A stretch of 64,000 nt of DNA, taken from NCBI RefSeq assembly GCF_902506205.1, contig NZ_LR732816.1, positions 2,528,537-2,592,536 on the forward strand, given 5' to 3'. The stretch comes from Brevundimonas sp. G8. Its GTDB lineage: Bacteria > Pseudomonadota > Alphaproteobacteria > Caulobacterales > Caulobacteraceae. Positions within the stretch are counted from its first letter, which is position 1; the number at the start of each line of letters is the position of its first letter. Position numbers and translations under genes: made by a program. Shown piece after piece: positions 56,502 to 64,000 of the stretch. The notes beneath the pieces are model-generated. The model was not told the DNA's origin. It was given only the letters and a program-made list of their open reading frames with translations, and ran no database searches.

Positions 56502-57044
56502 ATGACACGCACGACGATCGATCTATGGCTTCGGGCCATGAACCCACTGATCTTGCCGCGCGGCATGGCCGAGGCTCAGCGCTCGGCGCGGTCCATGGTG
56601 ATCGGCCTGGGCATCGCCCTGATCGTCGGCTTGATCCCGACCTGGTGGATGTTCACCTCGGGCTGGTTCGAAACGGCGATGAGCGCCGAATACGCCCGCA
56701 TGGGTCTGTCGTCGGATCAGGTCGCGATGCAGCGCGAGTTCATGAAGGTGATCTGGCCCTATGCCATCGGCTTCGGTGCGATCTTTTCCGTCCTGCTCTA
56801 TGGCGTTCTTGCGGTGGTCCAATGGCGGATGATGACGCGCGCCATCCCGATCATCATGCTGGCCCTGATGGCCTATAGTCTCGTGGCCAATATGGGCATG
56901 CGGTTTCTGGGCACGATGCCGACGCCGGAACTGCCGCTGTGGATGCTCTTGACCACTTGGCCGGCCGCCGCCGTCTCGGCCGTCATCTACGTCGCGTCCC
57001 TGCAGGGCGCCATGCTGCTGCACCGCCTCAGGAACGAGCCCTGA
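56502..57044 (+). CDS. Hypothetical four-helix membrane protein
   Basis: A 180-aa integral membrane protein with about four hydrophobic helices (around 32-51, 84-107, 110-130 and 145-168). It has a Yip1-like feel (start MTRTTIDLWLRAMNPLILPR) but no family can be fixed. It is divergent from the ast operon and directly abuts the ArsC-like gene (stop and ATG adjacent), so the two are probably co-transcribed. Confidence 0.75.
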   Translation: MTRTTIDLWLRAMNPLILPRGMAEAQRSARSMVIGLGIALIVGLIPTWWMFTSGWFETAMSAEYARMGLSSDQVAMQREFMKVIWPYAIGFGAIFSVLLYGVLAVVQWRMMTRAIPIIMLALMAYSLVANMGMRFLGTMPTPELPLWMLLTTWPAAAVSAVIYVASLQGAMLLHRLRNEP

Positions 57045-57386
57045 ATGACCGTCGTCATCTTCCACAATCCGAAATGCGGCACCTCGCGCAACGCCCTGGC
57101 TCTGCTGCGCGAGCAGGGCGTCGAACCGACTGTGGTCGAATACCTGAAGACCGGCTGGGATCGCGCGACGCTGGAGCGACTGGCGACCCGGACCGGCGTC
57201 GGCCTGGCGGGCCTGCTGCGCAAGAAGGAGGCCGACGCCGAGGCCCTGCTGGACGCCGGCGCCGACGACGACGCCATCCTAGCCGCCGCCATCGCCCAGC
57301 CGATCCTGATCGAACGGCCCATCGTCGAGACCGACAAGGGCGCCGTCATCGGCCGCCCGCCGCAGCGGGTGCTGGAGGTTCTCTAG
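57045..57386 (+). CDS. arsC: ArsC-family (glutaredoxin-type) arsenate reductase-like protein
   Basis: A 113-aa thioredoxin-fold protein with the ArsC active-site segment FHNPKCGTSRNALALL (catalytic C11) and the arginine-bearing LLRKKEA and ILIERPIV motifs used by glutaredoxin-coupled arsenate reductases. No arsB, acr3 or arsR gene is nearby, so a role in arsenic resistance is not supported by context; many stand-alone members have unknown substrates. It ends 13 nt before the convergent tamB. Confidence 0.85.
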   Translation: MTVVIFHNPKCGTSRNALALLREQGVEPTVVEYLKTGWDRATLERLATRTGVGLAGLLRKKEADAEALLDAGADDDAILAAAIAQPILIERPIVETDKGAVIGRPPQRVLEVL

Positions 57387-57399
57387 CCGCCGCCGCGCC

Positions 57400-60300
57400 C
57401 TAGCGGGTGCGACGGCCCCGGTTCGGACGACGGTCGCCCGCTTCGCGGCTTTCGTGGCGCCAGCGGATGGACAGGCTGGTGTCGCCCTGACCGCCGAACT
57501 GCGAGGCCACGGCGATGTTGCGCCGGGGCTGCCACTCGACCTTGACCGCCGCGCCGTTCTGACCGCCGCCGATGACCTCCAGATAGACGTCGTCGGTGAT
57601 GTAGCGCCCGCCCGCGACCGTGACCGCCGAGGCGTCGCCGCCGAAGGACAGCCGGTCCAGGCCCGCCAGTTCTCGCAGGTTGCCGATCACGTCGAACCCG
57701 CCGCCGCCCGCCAGGGCCGCAACCCCGGCCGCCAGCTGCGCCGCCTCGAAGGCAGAAAGCTGCGACGCCGACCGCCCGAACAGCACCTGCGACAGGATTT
57801 CGTCCTGGGGCAGGGAGGGGGTCGAAGTCAGGGCGATCTTCGGCTCGGCCGCCGTGCCCGTCACGTTGATGGAGGCGGTCAGGGCCGCATCCTCGCGCGT
57901 CGCCGCCAGGTTCAGCCGGATCTGCTTCGGATCGGTGGACAGGGTCACGCGTCCGGTGTCGTCGAACACGAACCGCTTGCCCGCGAACTCATAGTCGCCA
58001 CGCACCACATTGGCCGTGCCGGTCAGTTGCGGCTGGGCGATCGTACCGCGCACCCGCGCATTGACGTCCAGCACCACGTTCAGACCACGCCCGTTGACCC
58101 GCACCTTGCCGCCGGTCGACCGCAGGGCGATGTCCATGCCGATCTGCGGGCCGCGCGCCTTCTGCTCGGTCTCGACGGGGTCGCCGCCGGGTCGGTTGAT
58201 CTCGACCACGTCCATGGAAACGATGCCGGTGGCGCCGGGCAATTCCGGCTCGATCTTGGCCTCGTCGATGTCGATCCGGCCGCCCAACTGGATATTGCCG
58301 TCCGCACCTCGAACGATGGTGATCGGGCCCGAAGCCCGCGCCTCGGCGATATCGTTGTCGATGACGCGGAAGCGGCTCAGCGTGAGCTGCGCATTCGATC
58401 CCGATCCCTGGCGCAGGCCGATGCGGCCCTGGCCGGACACCGTGCCGCCCGACCCGTCGTTGGCCGTGAAGGTCTCGATTTGCGCGGTCGTGTCGTCGAA
58501 CCGGGTCCGCAGGGTCATGTCGCCCAGCACCAGCCCCACCGCATTCTCGCGATAGCTGCCCTGGCTCAGGTCGAACCGGCCGTTCAGGCGCGGCGCGTTC
58601 AGGGTGCCGGCGAGGGTCGCCTGACCGTTGACTTGACCCGCCAGGCTGCGTTCGCCGCCCAGGAACAGGTCCCAGATCGGCTGGATCTGGCCGTTGATCG
58701 ACACCCGGCCCGACATCTCGCGGGTCCGGGCGATAGCCAGGCGCAGCGGCGCGGCCGAGGCCTCGACCGGCAGGACCACATCGGCCGAGGCTTGAACCGC
58801 CCCCTCGTCCACGGCCGTCGCCTTGATGGTCAGCCGGTCGCCAGCCAGGGTGGCGTCCACCCGTCCGTCCACGGCCAGGCCGCGCGGCGCATCGATACTG
58901 CGCACGTTCTGCAGGGCGACGTTCGCCGTTCCCGACAGGTCGCTTCCAGCGCCGCGCATGGCCACCTGGCCCGTCACGCTGCCCCGCAGTTCCGGCGAGA
59001 TCGACCCCAGGTCCACCTGCGTCAGGTCGGCTTGGACCGCGACTGTGCGCGCATCCTGGCGCAGGTCGGCCAGCAGCACGCCGCCGCCGACGCCCAGGTC
59101 CAGATGGGCCGTGCGGTTCGCGCCGTTCAGGGTGATCGAGGCCGGGCTACGGGTCGTGAAGGCCACCTCGCGCACCCGACCGCCGCCGCGCAGCGTCAGG
59201 CCGTGCGTCTCGTTCTGGCGCGAATAGACGCCCGTGCCGTTGAACTGGGCCGGCGTCGGCCCGCCCACGTCCAGCGCCAGGGTGAAGGGCAGGTTGTTCA
59301 GCGTGCCGCGTCCGTCCAGGTCCAGGGTACGGATGATCCAGCTCTGGCCCGCCAGCCGCACATTGCGCCCGCTGACGTCCAGGATGGCGCTGTCCGATCC
59401 GCCGCTGTCCGTCAGCCGGACCCGCCCATTGGCCTCGCCCGAGGCCAGGAAGGCCCCGGCGCGCGCCGTGAACGTCAGGTCCGCGCTGGACGGGATATTG
59501 TCCGACAGGGCGACGGCGCCCTTGGCCGTCACGCCGCCTGCATCCACGTCCAGATCACTCAGACGGATGCGCTTGCCGCCCAGGAAGAAGTTGCCCGAGG
59601 CGCGTGCGGGGCCATAGTTCGAGCCGCTGACGACCGTGATCCGGCCGTCCGAAGCGTCCGCGCCCTTGCGGAAGCTCAGCGTCAGGTCTGCATTATTCAG
59701 CGTCAGCGCGCCGGCCGTCACCTGCTGGAAGCCGGCGGTCAGATCGACGCGCGGCTGGGACAGGGTGCCGGTCAGTGCGCCGCGTCCGTTCATGTCGCCG
59801 CCGATCTCGACCGGCCCGGCCGCGAACGGCCCCCGCGCGTTCCAGTCCAGCGCCAGCCTCAGATCGCCCGCCGTCTCGATGATGCCCTTGGCGCCTGCGC
59901 GACCGGCCGCGCCGGTCAGTTCGCCGCGCTCGATCTCGATCCGGCCGCCGTTCAACTGGCCGGCCAGTTGCAGGCGGGGCGTCTTGCCCAGCAGGCGATC
60001 CAGCTCGGCCATGCCGATGGTCAGGTTCCGGCCCCGCCCGTCGAAGTTCAGCACCCAGGGGGCGCCTGTCCGCGCAGACGACGCCCGGATTGGCCCGCCG
60101 AAGGCGCCGCGCGCCTCGGGCAGCACGCGCGAGGCGTCGGTCAGTTGCGCGGTCCCGCGGAAGCTCATCCCGCCCAGCAGGTTGCGCGAGCCCGATCCGT
60201 TCAGCGTCAGGCCCTGGCCCTGAAGATCGACCTTCTCCAGCAGTATGGCGCCGTCCTTCATCCGCGCCGCCTGCATCTGCACGCGCGGCGCCGAACCCAG

Positions 60301-61650
60301 CAGGCCGCCGATGATGCCTTCACCCGACCCGCCGTTGGCGCGGATGTCGCCGTCGAAGTCCATGCGGCCGTTCTTGACAGCGACGTTCAGCGGCCCGGCG
60401 ATACGGGTCGCGCGATAGCTGGCGAGGTTGGCGTTCAGCAACGTGGCCTGACCGTTCAGGCTCCAGGTCTGGGCGTCGCCCTTGAACAGGCCGGAATAGG
60501 CGGCCGGCCCGGCGACGTCGGACCCCACCAGTCGGCTCAGCGACGCGGTCTGGATGTTCAAGGTGATCCCATCCGGCGAACTCCGATCCGAGTTGCGGAT
60601 CAGTCCGCGCGCTTCGGACTGGACGTTGTCGGAGATCAGCTTCCAAGCCACGCCCTGGCTGGCCTTGTCAGGCGTCGGAACCATGGCGAAGCCAAACCGC
60701 GCTGTGCGGCCGATGCGGGTGACGAACGGTTCCAGCAGGTCCGAGCCGCTGAAGTCGGCGAAGCCCGCGACGCGTGATCCCTTGTCGCCGAAATGGCCTT
60801 GGACGATCAGGGGGACGAATTGCCCCGTTTGGACGCGGGCGTTGACGACATCGGCGTTCAGCACCGCGACCGCCGAGAACGGCTGGTCGGGCGAATAGCC
60901 CAAGGCGCCAGCCAGCGGCCCGCCCTGCACCTCATTGGCGCGCAGGTTCAGGCGCGTGTCTTCCAGCTTGCCGCCGAAGGTCGCGGCCAGGCGCAGATAG
61001 TCGCCGGGCCGGTTCAGGCTGTCGGCGTTGACGGTCGCACTCTTTGCCCCGGTGCGCGGCAGGCTGGCGTCGCCCGACAGGCTCCAGCGGCCGTACTCTT
61101 TGGAGAAGCCTTCCATCAGTTCGATATTGGCCGAGAACTTGTCGATCCGAACCGAGATCGGCTGCGGGCTGGGCGGTTCGCCGCTGGGCGGTTCGACCAC
61201 GGGCCGGCGCAGGACGCGGACGGTCTCGGCCTTGATGTCGTTGGCGTGGAAGCTGCGACCCACCAGCGCCAGATAGGACCAATCCATGCTGAGGTTGTTC
61301 GCCTCCAGCCAGACCCCTTGGCTATCGGCCAGGGTGATGCGGTCGATGCTGAAATCACTCAGCAGATCGCCCTTAAGCCCATAGACCTTCAGCCGACCAT
61401 AGCGGCTTATCTTCAGGTCCTGCAGCCGTTGCAGCACCATCTCGCGACCGCCGTCCGAGGCGATGTAGTAGCGCCCGCCCACCAGAGCGGCGGCGATCAG
61501 CACCAGCAGACCCGCGAGGATCGCGCCCGCGATCAGGGCGATGCGTTTGACCAGCCCACGACGCGGTTTTGCGGGCCGCGCGGCCTTGGTCGGCGTCGTC
61601 TCTTGCGACGTGGTTTCGGGCGGCGTGGCTTCAGGCGGTGTGTCGGTCAA
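57400..61650 (-). CDS. tamB: Translocation and assembly module inner-membrane protein TamB
   Basis: A 1416-aa AsmA-like protein anchored by one N-terminal helix (about 34-60, KRIALIAGAILAGLLVLIAA) with a very long beta-rich periplasmic body. The C-terminal DUF490/TamB domain (about 1080-1416) has LTGTANVVRGDYEFAGKRF and IGGGQNGAAVKVEWQPRRNI. TamB works with TamA in outer-membrane protein insertion and, by recent work on the family, phospholipid transport to the outer membrane. The start overlaps the tamA stop (ATGA). Confidence 0.93.
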   Translation of the reverse strand: MTDTPPEATPPETTSQETTPTKAARPAKPRRGLVKRIALIAGAILAGLLVLIAAALVGGRYYIASDGGREMVLQRLQDLKISRYGRLKVYGLKGDLLSDFSIDRITLADSQGVWLEANNLSMDWSYLALVGRSFHANDIKAETVRVLRRPVVEPPSGEPPSPQPISVRIDKFSANIELMEGFSKEYGRWSLSGDASLPRTGAKSATVNADSLNRPGDYLRLAATFGGKLEDTRLNLRANEVQGGPLAGALGYSPDQPFSAVAVLNADVVNARVQTGQFVPLIVQGHFGDKGSRVAGFADFSGSDLLEPFVTRIGRTARFGFAMVPTPDKASQGVAWKLISDNVQSEARGLIRNSDRSSPDGITLNIQTASLSRLVGSDVAGPAAYSGLFKGDAQTWSLNGQATLLNANLASYRATRIAGPLNVAVKNGRMDFDGDIRANGGSGEGIIGGLLGSAPRVQMQAARMKDGAILLEKVDLQGQGLTLNGSGSRNLLGGMSFRGTAQLTDASRVLPEARGAFGGPIRASSARTGAPWVLNFDGRGRNLTIGMAELDRLLGKTPRLQLAGQLNGGRIEIERGELTGAAGRAGAKGIIETAGDLRLALDWNARGPFAAGPVEIGGDMNGRGALTGTLSQPRVDLTAGFQQVTAGALTLNNADLTLSFRKGADASDGRITVVSGSNYGPARASGNFFLGGKRIRLSDLDVDAGGVTAKGAVALSDNIPSSADLTFTARAGAFLASGEANGRVRLTDSGGSDSAILDVSGRNVRLAGQSWIIRTLDLDGRGTLNNLPFTLALDVGGPTPAQFNGTGVYSRQNETHGLTLRGGGRVREVAFTTRSPASITLNGANRTAHLDLGVGGGVLLADLRQDARTVAVQADLTQVDLGSISPELRGSVTGQVAMRGAGSDLSGTANVALQNVRSIDAPRGLAVDGRVDATLAGDRLTIKATAVDEGAVQASADVVLPVEASAAPLRLAIARTREMSGRVSINGQIQPIWDLFLGGERSLAGQVNGQATLAGTLNAPRLNGRFDLSQGSYRENAVGLVLGDMTLRTRFDDTTAQIETFTANDGSGGTVSGQGRIGLRQGSGSNAQLTLSRFRVIDNDIAEARASGPITIVRGADGNIQLGGRIDIDEAKIEPELPGATGIVSMDVVEINRPGGDPVETEQKARGPQIGMDIALRSTGGKVRVNGRGLNVVLDVNARVRGTIAQPQLTGTANVVRGDYEFAGKRFVFDDTGRVTLSTDPKQIRLNLAATREDAALTASINVTGTAAEPKIALTSTPSLPQDEILSQVLFGRSASQLSAFEAAQLAAGVAALAGGGGFDVIGNLRELAGLDRLSFGGDASAVTVAGGRYITDDVYLEVIGGGQNGAAVKVEWQPRRNIAVASQFGGQGDTSLSIRWRHESREAGDRRPNRGRRTR

Positions 61651-63440
61651 AACGCCTGCCCGATGCTGATGTAGATCTGGAAGGCCGAGTCGCCTTCACT
61701 CTTGTTCAGGGGCATCGCCACGTCCGCCCGGATCGGCCCGAACGGCAGCATGTAGCGCACGCCCACGCCCGCACCGTAGCGCATGTTGGTCAGGTTCGGC
61801 GTCTCCTGAAAGCCCACCGAGCCGGCGTCCACGAAGGCGACGGCCTGGAAGCTCTGGCCGATCGACTGGCGCACCTCGAACGAGGTCTCGAACAGCGACA
61901 GACCCCCACGCGGCGTTCCGTCCGGTAGCTGCGGATTGACGCCCTGATAGGAGTAGCCTCGCACCGACCCGCCGCCGCCGGAATAGAACAGGCGGTCCGC
62001 CGGCACGTTCAGCTCGCTGCCGCCGACGATGGACCCGATCTTCATGCGTCCAGCCAGAATGGTGCGGTCACCGGCCACCGGGAAATAGGCCGTCCCTTGC
62101 GTTTCGGTGCGCAGGAACAAGATGTTGCTCTCACCCGTCACCGCCGTCGGCTGCACCGCCAGATTGACGCGCCAGCCCTTGGTCGGGTTCAGCGGATCGT
62201 TGGAATGATCGATATAGGCGCTGGTCCGCGCGGTGATGATCGCCAGGTCGCGGTCGAAGGTTACGCGTTGTGGGGGCAGGGTGGTGAAGTCGTAGCGCGT
62301 CTCGCTGTAGCGCCCCGCATCCAGCCCGATGCCGTAGTTGAAATAGGAGGTCTTGCCGATCCGCTGCTGCAGGTCGGCATAGAGGACTAGGGCGGTGCGC
62401 AGATAGGCGTCGGTATCCTCGTTAACCACCGCCGCGCCCAGCTTCAGCGTCCGGCCGGGCCGGCGCCAATGGGGCAGGGACAGGTCGGCGCCGATCCGGC
62501 TGTCGATGTCCGCCAGCCGCGCTTCCAGCCGCAGGGTGTCGGCCCGTCCGAACCGGTTGTAGCGCGTCTGGATCACGTCCACCCCGGCGCCTTCGGCCGT
62601 GGACCAGGTGGCGCCCGCTTCCAGCACGCGGCGCGGCCGGTCTTGCAGGCTGACGATCACGGGACGCAGGCCGTCTGCCGTAATCTGATCCTGGGGCGAC
62701 AGGGCCACGCCGATGCCGTCATAGACGCCGGTGTCCAGCAGCCGGCGCTCCAACTCGGCGACCTGATCGGGGTCGAAGCGGTCGCCTTCTTTCCAGGGCG
62801 CCAGGCCCGCGACCCAGTCGGGATTGGTCCGACCGCGCGTGGACAGGCGAACGCCGTCCAGCCGCACCAGAGCGCCCGAATCAATGCGATATTCCGGCGC
62901 GACGGTGAAGGCGGCATGGTCCACCACGACCCGGCGCGGATTGGCCTTGGCGTCGGCGTAGCCGTCGCGCACCAGGGCCGCGACCAACCGTCCTTCGCCC
63001 GAGATGACATCCACCGCGCGGCCGGGATCGCCGGCCTTCAGGGCGATGGCGGTCTTGGCCTTGTCCGCCGCCTCGGCTTCGGGCGCGGGGTCGACCCACT
63101 GAATGGTCGGATCGGTCAGCAGGAAGCGGCGACCCGGTTGGACCGAGACGATGGCGATCGGGGTCTCCTCGCCCTCGACGATGTCTTCCACGACCGGCTG
63201 GTAATAGGCTTCCGAGCGCAGCAGGGCGGTGGCCGAGGTCACTGCGCTTTCGGCACGACGGCGGGCCTCGAACCGGCTGGCCGGCGTCCCATCGACCTCG
63301 CCCACGGCCCGCTCCAGCATGCGGCGCAGTTCGGCGTCCATGTCGCCCCGGATCTGGGCGCGGGGGTCCGCCGCCGCCGCATGGGCGCAGGCCGAAAAGG
63401 CCGCAAGGGTCGCGACCAGCAGGTTAGGCCTGAACGTCAA
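61647..63440 (-). CDS. tamA: Outer-membrane assembly protein TamA (Omp85 family)
   Basis: A 597-aa Omp85 protein. After a signal peptide (about 1-22, ending ACAHAAAAD) come POTRA domains (about 40-260) and a C-terminal 16-strand barrel. The barrel has the Omp85 lid-lock type motif VRGYSYQGVNP and ends FQIYISIGQAF with terminal Phe. TTG 63440 is chosen because the signal peptide begins there with GAGAGATCGAG upstream; the frame stays open much further but into the neighbouring gene. It forms the TAM complex with tamB. Confidence 0.9.
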   Translation of the reverse strand: MTFRPNLLVATLAAFSACAHAAAADPRAQIRGDMDAELRRMLERAVGEVDGTPASRFEARRRAESAVTSATALLRSEAYYQPVVEDIVEGEETPIAIVSVQPGRRFLLTDPTIQWVDPAPEAEAADKAKTAIALKAGDPGRAVDVISGEGRLVAALVRDGYADAKANPRRVVVDHAAFTVAPEYRIDSGALVRLDGVRLSTRGRTNPDWVAGLAPWKEGDRFDPDQVAELERRLLDTGVYDGIGVALSPQDQITADGLRPVIVSLQDRPRRVLEAGATWSTAEGAGVDVIQTRYNRFGRADTLRLEARLADIDSRIGADLSLPHWRRPGRTLKLGAAVVNEDTDAYLRTALVLYADLQQRIGKTSYFNYGIGLDAGRYSETRYDFTTLPPQRVTFDRDLAIITARTSAYIDHSNDPLNPTKGWRVNLAVQPTAVTGESNILFLRTETQGTAYFPVAGDRTILAGRMKIGSIVGGSELNVPADRLFYSGGGGSVRGYSYQGVNPQLPDGTPRGGLSLFETSFEVRQSIGQSFQAVAFVDAGSVGFQETPNLTNMRYGAGVGVRYMLPFGPIRADVAMPLNKSEGDSAFQIYISIGQAF

Positions 63441-63486
63441 ACTCGATCTCTCGTCAAAACTACGCCCCCCGGCAAACCTGACCCTC

Positions 63487-63753
63487 TTAGTAGAACAGGG
63501 TCTCGCTCTCGGGTTGGACCGTCTGTTCCGACGTGCGTTCATCGGGCGGAAGGCTGCTGGACGGCGGGGGCGTGGGGGTCGTGTCATGCACCTCAGGCGG
63601 AGGCGGGGGGACTTCTTCCTTGACGGGAGGCGGCGCCGTCTCGACCGGCATCTCACGATAATCGTCGTCCGACCGCGACGGCCGATCGTCGCAGGCCGAG
63701 AGCGCAAGCACGCTCAACGCAGCGGCGGCCAGAACGAATGTCGAGCGTGTCAT
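63487..63753 (-). CDS. Small proline-rich lipoprotein
   Basis: An 88-aa protein with a signal peptide and strong lipobox LALSAC (Cys21). The mature part is short, acidic and proline-rich (ETAPPPVKEEVPPPPPEVHD), without a fold I recognise. It might span the periplasm or tether envelope components. It is 46 nt upstream of tamA on the same strand and may be co-transcribed with the TAM genes. Confidence 0.7.
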   Translation of the reverse strand: MTRSTFVLAAAALSVLALSACDDRPSRSDDDYREMPVETAPPPVKEEVPPPPPEVHDTTPTPPPSSSLPPDERTSEQTVQPESETLFY

Positions 63754-63790
63754 GGAAAGTCCCCGGGTCTTCGCCGATGCAACGCCTGTG

Positions 63791-63813
63791 GCGCTAAGCC
63801 GTTCCCTTAGCGC
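63791..63813. terminator. Possible weak terminator hairpin
   Basis: GCGCTAA / TTAGCGC, a 7-bp stem with a 9-nt loop between the CoA-transferase stop and the lipoprotein start. No T run follows. Confidence 0.35.
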
Positions 63814-63828
63814 TGAAAACTCCGCCGG

Positions 63829-64000
63829 TCATCCCGCGTGATCGGACCATTTTGTGACCATTTGCTTCAGCGTCAGCTCAGACTTGGGGCCGGGCTCCGC
63901 CGCCTTGCCGTCGAACAGAGGCGCCGGTCGCGGCAGGCCGTCCTGAAACGTCCCTCTGGCCTGATTGTGCGGATGGTCGGGCGCCTCGGCCAGGCTGAGC
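63829..64000 (-). CDS. CaiB/BaiF CoA-transferase family protein, C-terminal end only
   Basis: The last 56 codons of a minus-strand gene whose 5' part lies beyond the window. The readable end, LSLAEAPDHPHNQARGTFQ followed by GLPRPAPLFDGK, resembles the C-terminus of alpha-methylacyl-CoA racemase and formyl-CoA transferase relatives. These move CoA between acids or racemise 2-methylacyl-CoAs. The catalytic aspartate is outside the window, so the specific enzyme cannot be named. Confidence 0.7.
   Translation of the reverse strand, partial: LSLAEAPDHPHNQARGTFQDGLPRPAPLFDGKAAEPGPKSELTLKQMVTKWSDHAG

Noticed and set aside
57045..57386. Arsenic resistance operon
   Set aside because: Only an ArsC-family gene is present; no arsR, arsB or acr3 neighbours.
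57454..60777. Plus-strand open frame of about 1100 codons antisense to tamB
   Set aside because: Shadow of tamB; low-complexity His/Gln/Arg composition and no family features.

Overview
The window is GC-rich, densely packed and reads as a chromosomal segment of an alphaproteobacterium of the Caulobacteraceae, most likely Brevundimonas. This is an inference from several things: a tandem flagellin array followed by a FlaEY-type regulator, sigma-54 flagellin promoters with paired FlbD-type ftr sites, an imuA-imuB-dnaE2 cassette with an alphaproteobacterial LexA box (GAAC-N7-GAAC), and a GyrA with Ala and Met at the positions equivalent to E. coli 83 and 87.

Layout. 1-5600 is the suf operon for Fe-S cluster assembly (sufB, sufC, sufD, sufS, sufT, sufA), with a two-gene ParD/ParE-type toxin-antitoxin module wedged between sufB and sufC. 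5600-9524 carries a TfoX-like protein, an acyltransferase, a soluble diguanylate cyclase and a RhlE-type RNA helicase. 9757-15400 is the SOS mutagenesis cassette. 15408-18636 holds an MFS exporter, an aldo/keto reductase and a divergent LysR regulator. 18708-23879 holds an Ala/Lys/Pro-rich histone-H1-like protein, prmA, an M24 aminopeptidase and a cNMP-domain patatin.

23880-25878 is a phage-derived island. It has a structured non-coding stretch, a perfect 46-bp inverted repeat, a glycine-rich tail-protein remnant and a complete lysis cassette (holin, M15 endolysin, i-spanin and an overlapping o-spanin). It abuts the flagellin locus at 25897-34752: five similar flagellins, FlaG, one divergent flagellin and a 900-aa FlaEY-like protein. 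The five similar flagellins share a leader of four short hairpins. Three of these carry mostly AAAAU-type loops, with compensatory stem changes in hairpin 2, and the fourth encloses the start codon. This is the most interesting regulatory structure in the window.

34834-44949 contains two envelope proteins, ssb (with its own LexA box), a thiol/SDR-DoxX/DUF2269 membrane operon, a DMT exporter, a DUF1003 protein, sodC, gyrA and a class IV aminotransferase. 45003-49926 contains coaD, two tandem periplasmic cyclophilins, a Ppx/GppA phosphatase, hspQ and phenylalanine hydroxylase. 49933-56405, on the minus strand, is an arginine succinyltransferase operon (astA, astD, astB) with a metabolite permease. 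It opens with a CPG2-like M20 hydrolase that may replace AstE. 56502-64000 has a small membrane protein, an ArsC-family reductase, tamB/tamA, a small lipoprotein and the 3' end of a CaiB/BaiF CoA-transferase.

Three copies of a hairpin-ended intergenic repeat lie at about 43.9, 47.3 and 52.6 kb. No tRNA, rRNA, CRISPR array, transposase or integrase was recognised.
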